A DNA stretch of 64,000 nucleotides from an uncultured Odoribacter sp. Lineage in GTDB: Bacteria > Bacteroidota > Bacteroidia > Bacteroidales > Marinifilaceae. The position numbers and the translations under genes were made by a program. The stretch is taken from contig CAJURM010000010.1 of the NCBI GenBank assembly GCA_910589025.1, positions 1 through 64,000 on the forward strand. The letters are read 5' to 3'. Positions within the stretch are counted from its first letter, which is position 1. Every line of letters starts with the position of its first letter. Under the pieces are notes generated by a model, which did not search any database, was not told the DNA's origin, and saw only the letters and a list, made by a program, of their open reading frames with translations. Shown here piece by piece: positions 34,409 through 44,111 of this stretch.

Positions 34409-34434
34409 CCCAAAAAAACGATCCTTTTTTTTGG
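34409..34434. repeat. Right inverted repeat of candidate invertible promoter 2
   Basis: CCC, seven A, CGATCC, eight T, GG. It ends 38 bases before the receptor start codon. The gap 34170-34472 holds nothing else that I can support. Confidence 0.55.
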
Positions 34435-34472
34435 AATGTGTGCTATAAATTAATTAAAATTAGGTAAATTTT

Positions 34473-37190
34473 ATGAGGAAAATCTTTATGAAAGGCCTGC
34501 TATTATTGGTGCCGGTGTTTTTTATGACATTTGCTGCCATGTCACAGAGCATTGTTAAAGGAAAGATTATCGACTCGGAAACCAAGGAAGAATTGGTCGG
34601 AGCTACGGTAATGGTCAAAGGAACAACAGAGGGTATTGCTACCAGCTTGGATGGAAGTTTTGAACTGAAAACTAGGGCAGAAGGTAAACAAACGCTGGTT
34701 TTTCGGAGTGTGGGTTACAAAGAGTTGCAGAAAGAAGTAGAGCTTTACGGAAATGTATTGGATTTGGGTGTGATAAAACTCAAAACGGAAGCAATCGGGT
34801 TGGGTGATGTGACGGTAACAGCTTCAGTGGCAGTGCGTCGTAAGACTCCTGTGGCTATATCCGTTGTGGAACCTGTGGAGATTGAAGCCAAGCTCTCTAC
34901 ACAGGAATTTCCGGAAGTATTGAAGTCTACGCCGGGAGTATATGCTACCAAATCGGGTGGTGCTTTTGGAGATTCCCGAATCAATTTGCGCGGTTTTGAA
35001 CAGGCTAATATTGCTGTGATGATTAACGGTGTGCCGATGAACGATATGGAGTGGGGCGGTTTGTATTGGTCTAACTGGGCAGGACTTTCGGATGTGACTC
35101 GTTCCATGCAGGTGCAGCGCGGATTAGGGGCTTCTAAAGTTTCCTCACCTTCTGTCGGAGGTTCTATCAATATTGTTACCAAAACAACGGATGCTAAGAT
35201 GGGGGGATCTATTTCATATGCTTTGGGAAATGACGGATACAATAAAGTGATGTTTAATGTGTCCACCGGATTGCGTAATGGCTGGGCGCTTACTTTGTTG
35301 GGCGCCAAAAGTTGGGGCGACGGATACATTCAGGGGACGGAATTTGAAGCCTATTCCTATTTTGGGAATATTTCAAAACAGATCAATGACAATCATTTGT
35401 TGTCATTTACTGTATTCGGAGCGCCGCAGTGGCACAATCAGCGGAGTAACTATGACGGTCTGACGATTGCCGGCTGGCAGAATGTGGAGAAATATATGGG
35501 CAAAGATCGCCAGTACCGCTATAATCCGACCTATGGTTTCGGCTTGCACGGAGAACGCAAGACTTCTTCTTACAACCACTATCACAAACCCCAGATTTCA
35601 TTGAATCATTTTTGGACTATCGATGAAAAGTCCAGCCTTTCCACGGTTGCATATGTGTCTATTGGTCGCGGAGGCGGTTATAAGGGATTGGGTTCGACTT
35701 CCGAATATGCTAACATGTGGTACGGCTCAAACAACGGAACCCTGAACACTTATTTCCGTAACGATGACGGAACATTTGCTTATGATAAGATTTATGAACT
35801 CAACGCGACGAGCGATAACGGTTCGTTGATGGCGATGTCTGAATCCAAGAACGAACACAATTGGTATGGCTTGATGTCTACTTATACGACTAAAATCGGA
35901 AAGTATTTTGATGTGTACGGAGGTATTGATTTCCGTTATTACAACGGTACGCATACCAATGAATTGGTAGACCTTTACGGAGGAGAGTTTTTTGTAGACC
36001 GTTACCGGGCAAATGTCAGCAGTGCAAACAATGCCAACCGGAACAATCCGGAATGGGTGAATCAGAAACTGAAAGTGGGGGATGTGGTGTACCGGGACTA
36101 TGACGGTTACGTGATGCAGGAAGGTATTTTCGGACAGGTGGAATACAACAAAGGACCGTTGAGTGTATTTGTGGCTGGTGCCGTTTCCAATACCGGATAT
36201 TGGCAGAAAAACCATTTTTATTACGATAAAGAGCACGAAAAGTCAAAAACAGAAAATTTTATTGGCTGGAACGTGAAAGGGGGAGCTAATTATAACATTA
36301 CCGAACAACACAATGTATTTGCTAATATCGGCTACATCTCCCGTGCGCCTTTCTATTCCGGCGGTGTGTTCTTGTATGCTCTGAACAGTAATGCAACAAA
36401 CCCGGATGCTGTCAATGAAAAGGTATTTTCAGCAGAGGTCGGTTACGGTTTCCGTTCCTCTATCTTCAGTGCCAATCTGAACCTGTATCGTACGGAATGG
36501 CTGGACAAGACCATGACCCGTACCATTGATTTGAAGAATGGTGACCGGGCAACCATCAACATGAGCGGTGTAGATGCTTTGCATCAGGGGATTGAAGTCG
36601 ATTTTGTATTCCGTCCCATTAAGAATGTGGACATCAACGGTATGATTTCTATCGGTGACTGGAGATGGAACAGTGTTTCTTCCGGTTATTTCTATAATTC
36701 ATCCGGTCAGCCGTTAAAGAATAGTGATGGTGACATCGCTTCCGGAATTCAGACGGAAGACCATGCCAAAATGACGGTGGATTTGGATGGAACCCGTGTA
36801 GGAAATTCAGCTCAGACGACATTCGCTATCGGAGCTAAGGTGCAGCCGTTGAAAGGTTTGCGAGTAGGTGCTGATTACACTTACTGGATGCGTAATTATG
36901 CGGAATTTTCTGTGGGAGGTAGCAACGGCGGTGATTTGGTGATGAACGGTTACAAAAAATATGAAACGCCTTGGAGAATGCCATCGGCAGGAGAGTTGGA
37001 TTTGAATGTGAGCTATCGTTTCCCATTAGGTAAACTGTGGGCTACGTTGTATGGAAATGTGAATAATCTGTTGGATGGTGTTTCTATTTCCGATGCTTAT
37101 GATGGTTCTGCTCACGATTGGCAATCCGCCTATCGCGTATTTTACCGTTTCGGCAGGAACTATTCCGTTCGCCTGAAAATTACTTTCTGA
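34473..37190 (+). CDS. TonB-dependent receptor with carboxypeptidase-like domain
   Basis: 905 aa. Signal peptide ending at AAMSQS, then a CarboxypepD_reg-like domain (VKGKIIDSETKEELVGATVMVKG, about 28-105), plug (SVVEPVEIEAKLSTQEFPEVLKS, INLRGFEQANIAVMINGVPMND, GLGASKVSSPSVGGSINIVT) and barrel ending VRLKITF. It is not a classic SusC and has no SusD beside it; instead a domain-repeat lipoprotein and a nuclease lipoprotein follow at once. I infer uptake of a nuclease product such as oligonucleotides or bound phosphate. Confidence 0.9.
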   Translation: MRKIFMKGLLLLVPVFFMTFAAMSQSIVKGKIIDSETKEELVGATVMVKGTTEGIATSLDGSFELKTRAEGKQTLVFRSVGYKELQKEVELYGNVLDLGVIKLKTEAIGLGDVTVTASVAVRRKTPVAISVVEPVEIEAKLSTQEFPEVLKSTPGVYATKSGGAFGDSRINLRGFEQANIAVMINGVPMNDMEWGGLYWSNWAGLSDVTRSMQVQRGLGASKVSSPSVGGSINIVTKTTDAKMGGSISYALGNDGYNKVMFNVSTGLRNGWALTLLGAKSWGDGYIQGTEFEAYSYFGNISKQINDNHLLSFTVFGAPQWHNQRSNYDGLTIAGWQNVEKYMGKDRQYRYNPTYGFGLHGERKTSSYNHYHKPQISLNHFWTIDEKSSLSTVAYVSIGRGGGYKGLGSTSEYANMWYGSNNGTLNTYFRNDDGTFAYDKIYELNATSDNGSLMAMSESKNEHNWYGLMSTYTTKIGKYFDVYGGIDFRYYNGTHTNELVDLYGGEFFVDRYRANVSSANNANRNNPEWVNQKLKVGDVVYRDYDGYVMQEGIFGQVEYNKGPLSVFVAGAVSNTGYWQKNHFYYDKEHEKSKTENFIGWNVKGGANYNITEQHNVFANIGYISRAPFYSGGVFLYALNSNATNPDAVNEKVFSAEVGYGFRSSIFSANLNLYRTEWLDKTMTRTIDLKNGDRATINMSGVDALHQGIEVDFVFRPIKNVDINGMISIGDWRWNSVSSGYFYNSSGQPLKNSDGDIASGIQTEDHAKMTVDLDGTRVGNSAQTTFAIGAKVQPLKGLRVGADYTYWMRNYAEFSVGGSNGGDLVMNGYKKYETPWRMPSAGELDLNVSYRFPLGKLWATLYGNVNNLLDGVSISDAYDGSAHDWQSAYRVFYRFGRNYSVRLKITF

Positions 37191-37219
37191 TAATTTGACA
37201 GTCTTTAAATGAATAAAAT

Positions 37220-39685
37220 ATGAAAAAACATCTCATATATCTTTGTATTGCATTTGCCTTGGGATGGACAGGATGCACCGATGTGAACGATGAGTTTGAA
37301 GGATTGGATAAAATCACCATTCCGGAGAATGTCATCAATAAAGATTATACCTTAACGGCGGAGGATTACGCTGCCATCAGCGCATTGAAGGGGCTAAGCG
37401 GTGTGGATGACAATGCGCTGAAAGCGGTGAAAACGAATCTCTACCTGACGTCTGCCACTCCGGCAAAAACGGTGCTGCCTGTTTTTATGAACAGCAAATG
37501 GGGAACGGCGTCTACGGGGTCGGCCATTAAAATGACCTACGATTTTGGCGGAGAGACTCCGGCCTATCTGGCAGCAATTGCTTCTGCTAAGACTTACACG
37601 TTGAGCGCGGAAGATTACAAAACGGTGTGGGGCGTGGAAGGTGTTGAGTACCTGACACCGGAACAAGCAGCGGAAGTTGCATTGCCGAAAGTTTTGAATA
37701 AGAAATTTGCAGAGGCGGAAGAGGGGAAAGTGTTGATTGCAGAATATGCTTATTCGGAAGAGGAACCGGAATTGGCTTTGCCGACCTTTATTGATGAGGA
37801 TTTTGAAGGCGTGATAAAAGATGAAGAGGTGGCGTTGAGCGGTTGGACGAATTTTGTCGAAAAAGGAACCAAGACTTGGATAGGAAAGGAATATTCCGGA
37901 AATAAATATGTCCAGATGTCTGCCAACGGCAGCAATGAAGATGAAAATATTGCCTGGTTGGTATCGCCGAAAGTTAATTTGACGGAAGCTGTGAATCCGA
38001 CGTTAAGTTTTGATGTGACCATAGGGTATTATAATGCAGGTTGTTTGCAGGTATTGATTTCCGAGGATTATGTGGATGACGTGACCACGGCGACGTGGAC
38101 GGATATTACGGCTAACTTTGCCATACCGCAGGAACCTACGGATAAGTTCGGAAAAGTTGCTATTGCCGGATTGATGGATATGAGTGCGTATAAGAAAAAT
38201 ATCAATATCGCTTTCAAATACACCGGATCCGGGAACAACAAGCAAACAACCACCTATCAGATCGATAACCTGTATTTAGGTGATGATAATGCCGTAAAAG
38301 CATCCGACGTATTTGAAGAAGACTTTGAAAGTGTAACGAAAGATGCTGATGTGGCGTTGAGTGGTTGGACGAATTTCAAGGAGAAAGGGACTAAAACCTG
38401 GATAGGAAAAGATTATTCCGGCAACAAATATGTTCAGATGTCTGCTTATGGTAGTAAAGAAGATGAAAATATTGCCTGGTTGGTATCTCCGAAGGTCGAT
38501 TTGACAAAAGCTGTAAATCCGACGTTTAGTTTTGATGTAACCGTAGGGCATTATAATGCCAATTGTTTGCAGATTCTGATTTCCGAAAATTATGTAGATA
38601 ATGTGACTACGGCAACATGGACGGATATTACGGCTAATTTTACTATACCTCAGGAACCTGCTTCTGGATTTAGTAATGTCCAGATTGCCGGAGTTATGAA
38701 TATGAGTGCGTATAAGAAGAATATCAATATTGCATTTAAGTATACCGGTTCCGGGAATAATGAAAAAACAACCACCTATCAGATTGATAATTTTAATATT
38801 CAGGATTACAGCCGTTCTGCTGCTGCCGCAAGTTTGATGGCAAAAGCCAATAGCATCGATGCTCCTGCCCAAAAAGCGATGGTTGTTGAATTTGCCGATG
38901 GCAAATGGGCTGTCAACTCAAAAGCATTGGTACTTTTGAATGAAGACTACAAATCCATGGGCGAACCCGGTTCTCACAATAATTTCAGCAGTTCTGTTCC
39001 TGCCGGAAATTATTTGCCGAAATTCCTGGCAGCCAAATATCCGTATGCGAATGACGGCGATGTGAAAGCAGTGGTATACAACTATTACGACAGTGAAGCT
39101 AAAACGACGGTATTAAAAGCCGACGAATATGTGTATGCCGGAGCCTGGAAATACAACAATATCCCTGTTGAGACCGTAACGGAGCAATATGCTTATTCCG
39201 GTACCTGGATGTATGATCCCAATGTCACGATTACATTGGTGGCTGGCAAAGGAAACGGTGACGGACACTTCCAGGCATTGACCGATTGGGTGTGGGAGAA
39301 TATTGACGTGCCTGCCAGAGTAACGGAAAAAGGAAAAGGTTATGTGACAAAATACGGTAACAACGATTACTATTTCGGTGGTTCCGAATATCAGAATAAT
39401 TTTGACTTCCGTCCGGATAAGTGGAAAGAGCAGGTGAATTCGAAATACGGTGATATGACAGATGAAAAATTGTCGGAATTGATGTGGGTGAGATTGTTGG
39501 AAGCTGTTAAAATCATGTTGACCGTTACCCATCCGGAAGCTCAGCCAGTAGATGGTTTGGATGTGATTTATACGGTGAACTTTGTGGTGTATGACGGTAG
39601 TAACACGAATTATACCATTCAGTATCAGGTGACTGCTCCGGGAGAATTCACTTATGTGGAGGAATCATTGAAAAAAGTGGAGTAA
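37220..39685 (+). CDS. Surface lipoprotein with tandem DUF5017/choice-of-anchor-J domains
   Basis: 821 aa, lipobox LGWTGC. Two short N-terminal repeats start YTLTAEDYAAI and YTLSAEDYKTV. Two long copies of one beta-sandwich domain follow, at about residues 191-354 and 365-528, with shared ALSGWTNF, KTWIGK, ENIAWLVSPKV and TTTYQIDN strings. The DNA of the copies (37790-38280 and 38310-38805) is nearly as similar as the protein, so the duplication is recent. The C-terminal third (from about 540) has VDGLDVIYTVNFVVYDG and is of a family found next to TonB receptors and nucleases. Likely a surface capture protein for the receptor. Confidence 0.8.
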   Translation: MKKHLIYLCIAFALGWTGCTDVNDEFEGLDKITIPENVINKDYTLTAEDYAAISALKGLSGVDDNALKAVKTNLYLTSATPAKTVLPVFMNSKWGTASTGSAIKMTYDFGGETPAYLAAIASAKTYTLSAEDYKTVWGVEGVEYLTPEQAAEVALPKVLNKKFAEAEEGKVLIAEYAYSEEEPELALPTFIDEDFEGVIKDEEVALSGWTNFVEKGTKTWIGKEYSGNKYVQMSANGSNEDENIAWLVSPKVNLTEAVNPTLSFDVTIGYYNAGCLQVLISEDYVDDVTTATWTDITANFAIPQEPTDKFGKVAIAGLMDMSAYKKNINIAFKYTGSGNNKQTTTYQIDNLYLGDDNAVKASDVFEEDFESVTKDADVALSGWTNFKEKGTKTWIGKDYSGNKYVQMSAYGSKEDENIAWLVSPKVDLTKAVNPTFSFDVTVGHYNANCLQILISENYVDNVTTATWTDITANFTIPQEPASGFSNVQIAGVMNMSAYKKNINIAFKYTGSGNNEKTTTYQIDNFNIQDYSRSAAAASLMAKANSIDAPAQKAMVVEFADGKWAVNSKALVLLNEDYKSMGEPGSHNNFSSSVPAGNYLPKFLAAKYPYANDGDVKAVVYNYYDSEAKTTVLKADEYVYAGAWKYNNIPVETVTEQYAYSGTWMYDPNVTITLVAGKGNGDGHFQALTDWVWENIDVPARVTEKGKGYVTKYGNNDYYFGGSEYQNNFDFRPDKWKEQVNSKYGDMTDEKLSELMWVRLLEAVKIMLTVTHPEAQPVDGLDVIYTVNFVVYDGSNTNYTIQYQVTAPGEFTYVEESLKKVE

Positions 39686-40564
39686 ATGTTTATGGTGAGG
39701 ACACGGATACATTTAAAATTTATTGCGGGCAGCGTACTGCTGCTCGCAATATTTTTCTCCGCTTGTAGTGATGACTACAAGCAGGAGGAGGAACCTAAAG
39801 AAGACTTGACCAACACTGTTCCGGGGCGTTTGGAAATACCCCGTCTGACGGGAGATACGGTTACGTATAAATTTATTGACCATATGGTAACTTATCAGGG
39901 AAAGACGGTTCATAACTATTCAATGGAGTATAATCTCTCTTTGCGCCATACCCGTTGGGTGGCTTTTACTGCCTGCGGTTTGACGGCGGCGGACCAGGTG
40001 ACCCGCACGAATGCCTGGGATGATGATCCGCAGGTACCGGAGGACAAACGTACGGAAAGAGCCGATTATAGCGGATACGACCGGGGGCATTTGGTGGCGT
40101 CCAATGACCGGCGCTATTGTCGCGAGGCGAACGAGCAAACTTTCTATTATTCCAATATGAGTCCGCAGTTGTCGGATTTTAATCAGAAGATCTGGCAAAA
40201 ATTGGAAGAGAATGTCAAGGAATGGATGCAGGATGAAACTTTGCGCGATACGCTTTATGTGGTAAAAGGCGGAACTATTCGGGAAGACCAGGTATTGAAA
40301 TACAACGGGCCGCATTCTGTGCCGGTTCCGAAATACTATTTTATGGCGGTATTGGCTAAAAAAGGAGGAAGTTATAAATCCATTGCCTTTTGGCTGGAAC
40401 ATAAAAAATATTCCGAACCGTATGACTTGCAGGGGAAAGCCATTTCAGTCGATGAACTGGAAGAAAAGACGGGCATTGATTTCTTTCCGGCTTTACTGGA
40501 TGCGGTAGAACGTCCAACGGAAGCCGTTTATTGCCTTGATGATTGGACCTGGAAAAACAGATAA
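39686..40564 (+). CDS. DNA/RNA non-specific endonuclease lipoprotein (NUC1)
   Basis: 292 aa, lipobox FFSAC (Cys about residue 27). The beta-beta-alpha-metal motif is YSGYDRGHLVASNDR (general-base His of DRGH) with the metal-binding Asn in FYYSNMSPQ. Related nucleases cut DNA and RNA without sequence preference, using Mg. As a lipoprotein it should act on the outer surface or in the periplasm. It starts at the base after the stop of the DUF5017 lipoprotein, so the two are tightly coupled. Confidence 0.92.
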   Translation: MFMVRTRIHLKFIAGSVLLLAIFFSACSDDYKQEEEPKEDLTNTVPGRLEIPRLTGDTVTYKFIDHMVTYQGKTVHNYSMEYNLSLRHTRWVAFTACGLTAADQVTRTNAWDDDPQVPEDKRTERADYSGYDRGHLVASNDRRYCREANEQTFYYSNMSPQLSDFNQKIWQKLEENVKEWMQDETLRDTLYVVKGGTIREDQVLKYNGPHSVPVPKYYFMAVLAKKGGSYKSIAFWLEHKKYSEPYDLQGKAISVDELEEKTGIDFFPALLDAVERPTEAVYCLDDWTWKNR

Positions 40565-40691
40565 GACGATAACAGGCGGGCCTTAAAATTGTCCGTGAAA
40601 TCATCCGGAAACAAAATATAGACGCCAATATCATATTGGAGGTATACACAGATATTACAGGGATATTGCCGTTTTCAAGTCCGAATCACCT

Positions 40692-40731
40692 CCGTTCCGG
40701 AACGGGACAGAACGGGAAAAGATCCGTTCTG
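40692..40731. terminator. Hairpins between convergent nuclease and nucleotidase genes
   Basis: CCGTTCCGGAACGG (40692-40705) is a perfect palindrome, and CAGAACGG (40708-40715) pairs with CCGTTCTG (40724-40731). They lie between two convergent genes and may stop transcription from both, though no long T tract follows. Confidence 0.4.
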
Positions 40732-40760
40732 CAGACTTTCGGGTCGTAGCGAGGACTTTT

Positions 40761-42533
40761 TTAATGCGCCTCGTAAATCAGCTTATATCCCTTTTCTTTA
40801 CCCTGTTTAAACCACTTTCCGGGGGTTACCTTCCAGTCGTTGCGGCATTGTGGGGTGAGTGTTTTTTTCTCCCGGATGTATTCCGTGATATAATAGCGCA
40901 CATCCCTGGGCTTGATTTCCACAATCCGTTTTTCCATTTCCTCTTTGCTCCATCCCAAGCCTTGAGAAAGGTGACCGCCTCCGCCGTTGCCCCGGTAAGA
41001 ATTGATAGCAACCTTATATGTTTTATTGGGGTCAAAAGGTGTTTCGTCGGAAAGTGAAAGAATCTTCACCCGCTCACCTGTTTTTTTGCTCACATCTACG
41101 GTATAGCGGATACCTGCCGCACATGAAAAATTGAAAAACGGATGGGCAAGCGTGTATGCTCCCCGGCTGTTTTTTACAGGATTACCTTTGGTGTCCGTCT
41201 TGAAATTTAGCAGATGGTCATTAGCTGAACGCATCGTGTTGTATTGAAGACCGTAGGCATATTCTAAATACTTGTCGATTTCTTTTCCGGTAAAGTTCAT
41301 CACGTATAAACCGTTTTCATAACTGTAGAGGTTAAACATATCTCGGATTGTAACCTCTCCTCTCTCAATGCGGGCATCCATTTGCAGTATCGTACTGAAT
41401 GAAACATCGGCACCAGTGGTGGCTAATTGTACGTTATGAATAAAATCAGTAAATGCGGAAGGACCGAAAATCCCATCCCGTCCGGGCAGGGCTTCGCTGA
41501 ATGTTCCGATGGGAGTATCGATGTAAGATTTCACCTTTTCCAAAGCCGGCGTAAAATGACGGATGTAGGCGGAATCCTGGAGGGTATTTGCCAATTTAAT
41601 CAATTGGGCGTGAATCGTTTTGTCGTATCTTTTACCGTGGCGTGTCAAATTGATGTCTACCTTTCCGAGAAAAGTGGCGTGCGACCGCGGGTCAATGACC
41701 ATCACTTTGTGTCCGGCGTCGTTGGTAATCTCTTCCACTTTTCCCTGGTGGTCATGTCCCATGATGATGAGGTCGAAACCGTCCACTTGCTGCGCCACCA
41801 GCATGCTGGCATTTTCATTCCGGGGAGTGGTTGCATTTTCGCCGCCGTACTCATAATCGAAACCGGCATGGAAAAGACCTATCAGCAAATCGGGGTGTTC
41901 TTCGGCTTGAATCCGAGGAACCCACAGACGGGCGGTTTCAATCATATCCCGGAACTCCATGCCTTCCCATAAATGCTTGGGCAGCCATTTCGGAATACCG
42001 GGTGTAGTCAATCCTAAAACGGCGATTTTTATACCGTTCCGGCGGATAATGGTATAAGGCTGGAAATAAGGCTCGCCGGTAGCGGTGTTCACGGCATTTG
42101 CCGACAGCCAGGGATGATCCAGTTCCCGTTTCAGTTTGTCATAGACCGGATGACCTGCTTCTATATCGTGGTTTCCGACGCTTCCGGCATCGTAGTGCAG
42201 ATAATTCATGACCTGGGCGGTAATGTTCGTTTCGGCGGTATCAATCACATTGTAGTAATAGTTTGACGGCTGCCCTTGCAGAATATCCCCGTTATCCAGT
42301 AAAATCACCTCGTCGGGACGGTTGTTGCGTTCGCTCTTTATAATCGCAGCGACGTTTGCCAGACTGCTTTTATTCGGACGGTCCCTTTTCAGGTCATAGT
42401 CGAAAACAGTACCGTGGACGTCCGTCGTACAATAAATGGTCAGTCTGGCTTTTTCCGGTTTGGAATGGCATGATACCAACAAACCGCACGCAAGAATAAA
42501 AACAGTAAGCAGTGAGCACACTTTGATTTTCAT
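40761..42533 (-). CDS. 5'-nucleotidase / cyclic nucleotide phosphodiesterase, UshA-CpdB family
   Basis: 590 aa, lipobox GLLVSC. The metallophosphatase domain (about 30-340) has TDVHGTVFDYD, DNGDILQG, GNHDIEAG and MGHDHQGK for two metal ions. The C-terminal 5'-nucleotidase domain (about 355-560) has the substrate-stacking region (YGLQYNTM, INSYRGNGGGGHL). It removes phosphate from nucleotides in the periplasm. It converges on the nuclease gene and diverges from the nucleoside transporter, so the three steps lie together. CpdB-like 2',3'-cyclic specificity cannot be excluded. Confidence 0.9.
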   Translation of the reverse strand: MKIKVCSLLTVFILACGLLVSCHSKPEKARLTIYCTTDVHGTVFDYDLKRDRPNKSSLANVAAIIKSERNNRPDEVILLDNGDILQGQPSNYYYNVIDTAETNITAQVMNYLHYDAGSVGNHDIEAGHPVYDKLKRELDHPWLSANAVNTATGEPYFQPYTIIRRNGIKIAVLGLTTPGIPKWLPKHLWEGMEFRDMIETARLWVPRIQAEEHPDLLIGLFHAGFDYEYGGENATTPRNENASMLVAQQVDGFDLIIMGHDHQGKVEEITNDAGHKVMVIDPRSHATFLGKVDINLTRHGKRYDKTIHAQLIKLANTLQDSAYIRHFTPALEKVKSYIDTPIGTFSEALPGRDGIFGPSAFTDFIHNVQLATTGADVSFSTILQMDARIERGEVTIRDMFNLYSYENGLYVMNFTGKEIDKYLEYAYGLQYNTMRSANDHLLNFKTDTKGNPVKNSRGAYTLAHPFFNFSCAAGIRYTVDVSKKTGERVKILSLSDETPFDPNKTYKVAINSYRGNGGGGHLSQGLGWSKEEMEKRIVEIKPRDVRYYITEYIREKKTLTPQCRNDWKVTPGKWFKQGKEKGYKLIYEAH

Positions 42534-42682
42534 GGCAAAAATCCGTTATAAATGACATATTCCGATTACGGGTGTAAAGATAATAAAAAGCCCGAACAGT
42601 AGCCCTGTAGGGAGAGTCCCTTTTTTCCTGCTTGAAAAGCAAAATTTTCATTTAAAACGTTTAACTTTAACCGCGTTTTTAA

Positions 42683-44107
42683 ATGGAAAACAGAATGAGT
42701 GGTGTAATCAAAAAAACAGGCTGGATACTACCGGCATTGTTGCTGCTGACGGCGGGAACGGCTCTGGCCCAGCAGGGAAACGGGATTCAGAGTGCCGCCA
42801 ACATCGAAAGTCATATTTCCGTCCTATCGGTATTAAGGGGATTGCTGGGGATTGCCGTGTTAATCGGAATCGCCTGGCTTTTCAGTAACAACCGCAAGGC
42901 CATTTCCTGGAAAGTGGTCGGCATGGGCTTGGCCATTCAGTTGGTGCTGGCTGTCGGCATCCTGTACGTGCCTTTTGTCCAGGCGTTCTTTGAATTTTTT
43001 GGGAAGATATTCCTGACCATCCTCGACTTTACCAAAGCCGGGAGCGACTTCCTTTTGGGTGACTTAATGGATACCACTAAAGTGGGATATGTTTTTGCTT
43101 TTCAGGTCTTACCCACCATCATCTTCTTTTCAGCATTGACCTCGCTGCTGTTTTATTTGGGCATCATACAGAAAGTGGTGTATGCTTTGGCATGGGGAAT
43201 GACCAAGCTGATGAACATTTCCGGTATGGAGGCTTTGTCAGTTTCCGGAAACATCTTCTTAGGGCAAACAGAAGCGCCGCTGATGATTAAAGAATATCTG
43301 GACGACATGACCCCCTCTGAAATATTTTTGGTCATGACGGGTGGAATGGCAACCATTGCGGGGGGTGTTTTAGCGGCTTACATTAGTTTCTTGGGAGGGG
43401 AGGATCCTGTGCAACGGCTGGTATTTGCGAAGCATTTACTGGCGGCTTCGGTCATGGCGGCTCCTGGTGCGGTGGTATTTGCCAAACTGTTGGTTCCGCA
43501 GAATAAGGCGGTAAACAACAACATACAGGTTTCCAAAAACAAAGTGGGAAAAAACATTCTGGATGCCATCTCAAACGGTACGACCGAAGGTGTAAAACTG
43601 GCTGTCAATGTGGCTGGTATGTTGCTCGTGTTTGTGGCATTCATCGCTTTTGCCAATTACTTGTTCGGAAAAATCGGCGGCTTCACCGGTTTGAATGAGT
43701 GGATAGTCCAAATCACGGATGGCAGGAATACCGAACTGAGTTTGCAATTTATTTTAGGGTATGCTATTTCGCCCTTGATGTGGTTGATTGGAATTTCTGC
43801 GGAAGACATGGTCTATGCCGGGAGCCTGCTGGGACAAAAAGTGATTATGACGGAATTCATAGGATACGTGGATTTGGCGAACCTGAAAGCGGCAGGGGCA
43901 TTCCACGAGGTGAAGTCCATCATCATGTGCACTTACTTCCTGTGCGGTTTTGCCAACTTTGCCTCCATTGGTATCCAGATAGGCGGTATCGGCGGATTGA
44001 CACCGAAAAACAAATCGTTGCTGGCGCAATTCGGATTGCGGGCATTGCTTGCCGGAACGCTGGCTTCCTTGCTTTCGGCTACAGTGGTTGGAATGATTAT
44101 CGGGTGA
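42683..44107 (+). CDS. Concentrative nucleoside transporter, NupC/CNT family
   Basis: 474 aa, about ten or eleven membrane segments. Family motifs are FAFQVLPTIIFFSALTSLLFYLG, GQTEAPLMIKEYLDDM (nucleoside-binding TEAP), TIAGGVLAAYISFLG and CGFANFASIGIQIGGIGGL. It imports nucleosides with Na or H. The N-terminal 45 residues include an extra hydrophobic segment ending in ALAQQ that resembles a signal peptide. It is divergent from the nucleotidase across 149 bases. Confidence 0.93.
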   Translation: MENRMSGVIKKTGWILPALLLLTAGTALAQQGNGIQSAANIESHISVLSVLRGLLGIAVLIGIAWLFSNNRKAISWKVVGMGLAIQLVLAVGILYVPFVQAFFEFFGKIFLTILDFTKAGSDFLLGDLMDTTKVGYVFAFQVLPTIIFFSALTSLLFYLGIIQKVVYALAWGMTKLMNISGMEALSVSGNIFLGQTEAPLMIKEYLDDMTPSEIFLVMTGGMATIAGGVLAAYISFLGGEDPVQRLVFAKHLLAASVMAAPGAVVFAKLLVPQNKAVNNNIQVSKNKVGKNILDAISNGTTEGVKLAVNVAGMLLVFVAFIAFANYLFGKIGGFTGLNEWIVQITDGRNTELSLQFILGYAISPLMWLIGISAEDMVYAGSLLGQKVIMTEFIGYVDLANLKAAGAFHEVKSIIMCTYFLCGFANFASIGIQIGGIGGLTPKNKSLLAQFGLRALLAGTLASLLSATVVGMIIG

Positions 44108-44111
44108 CGAA

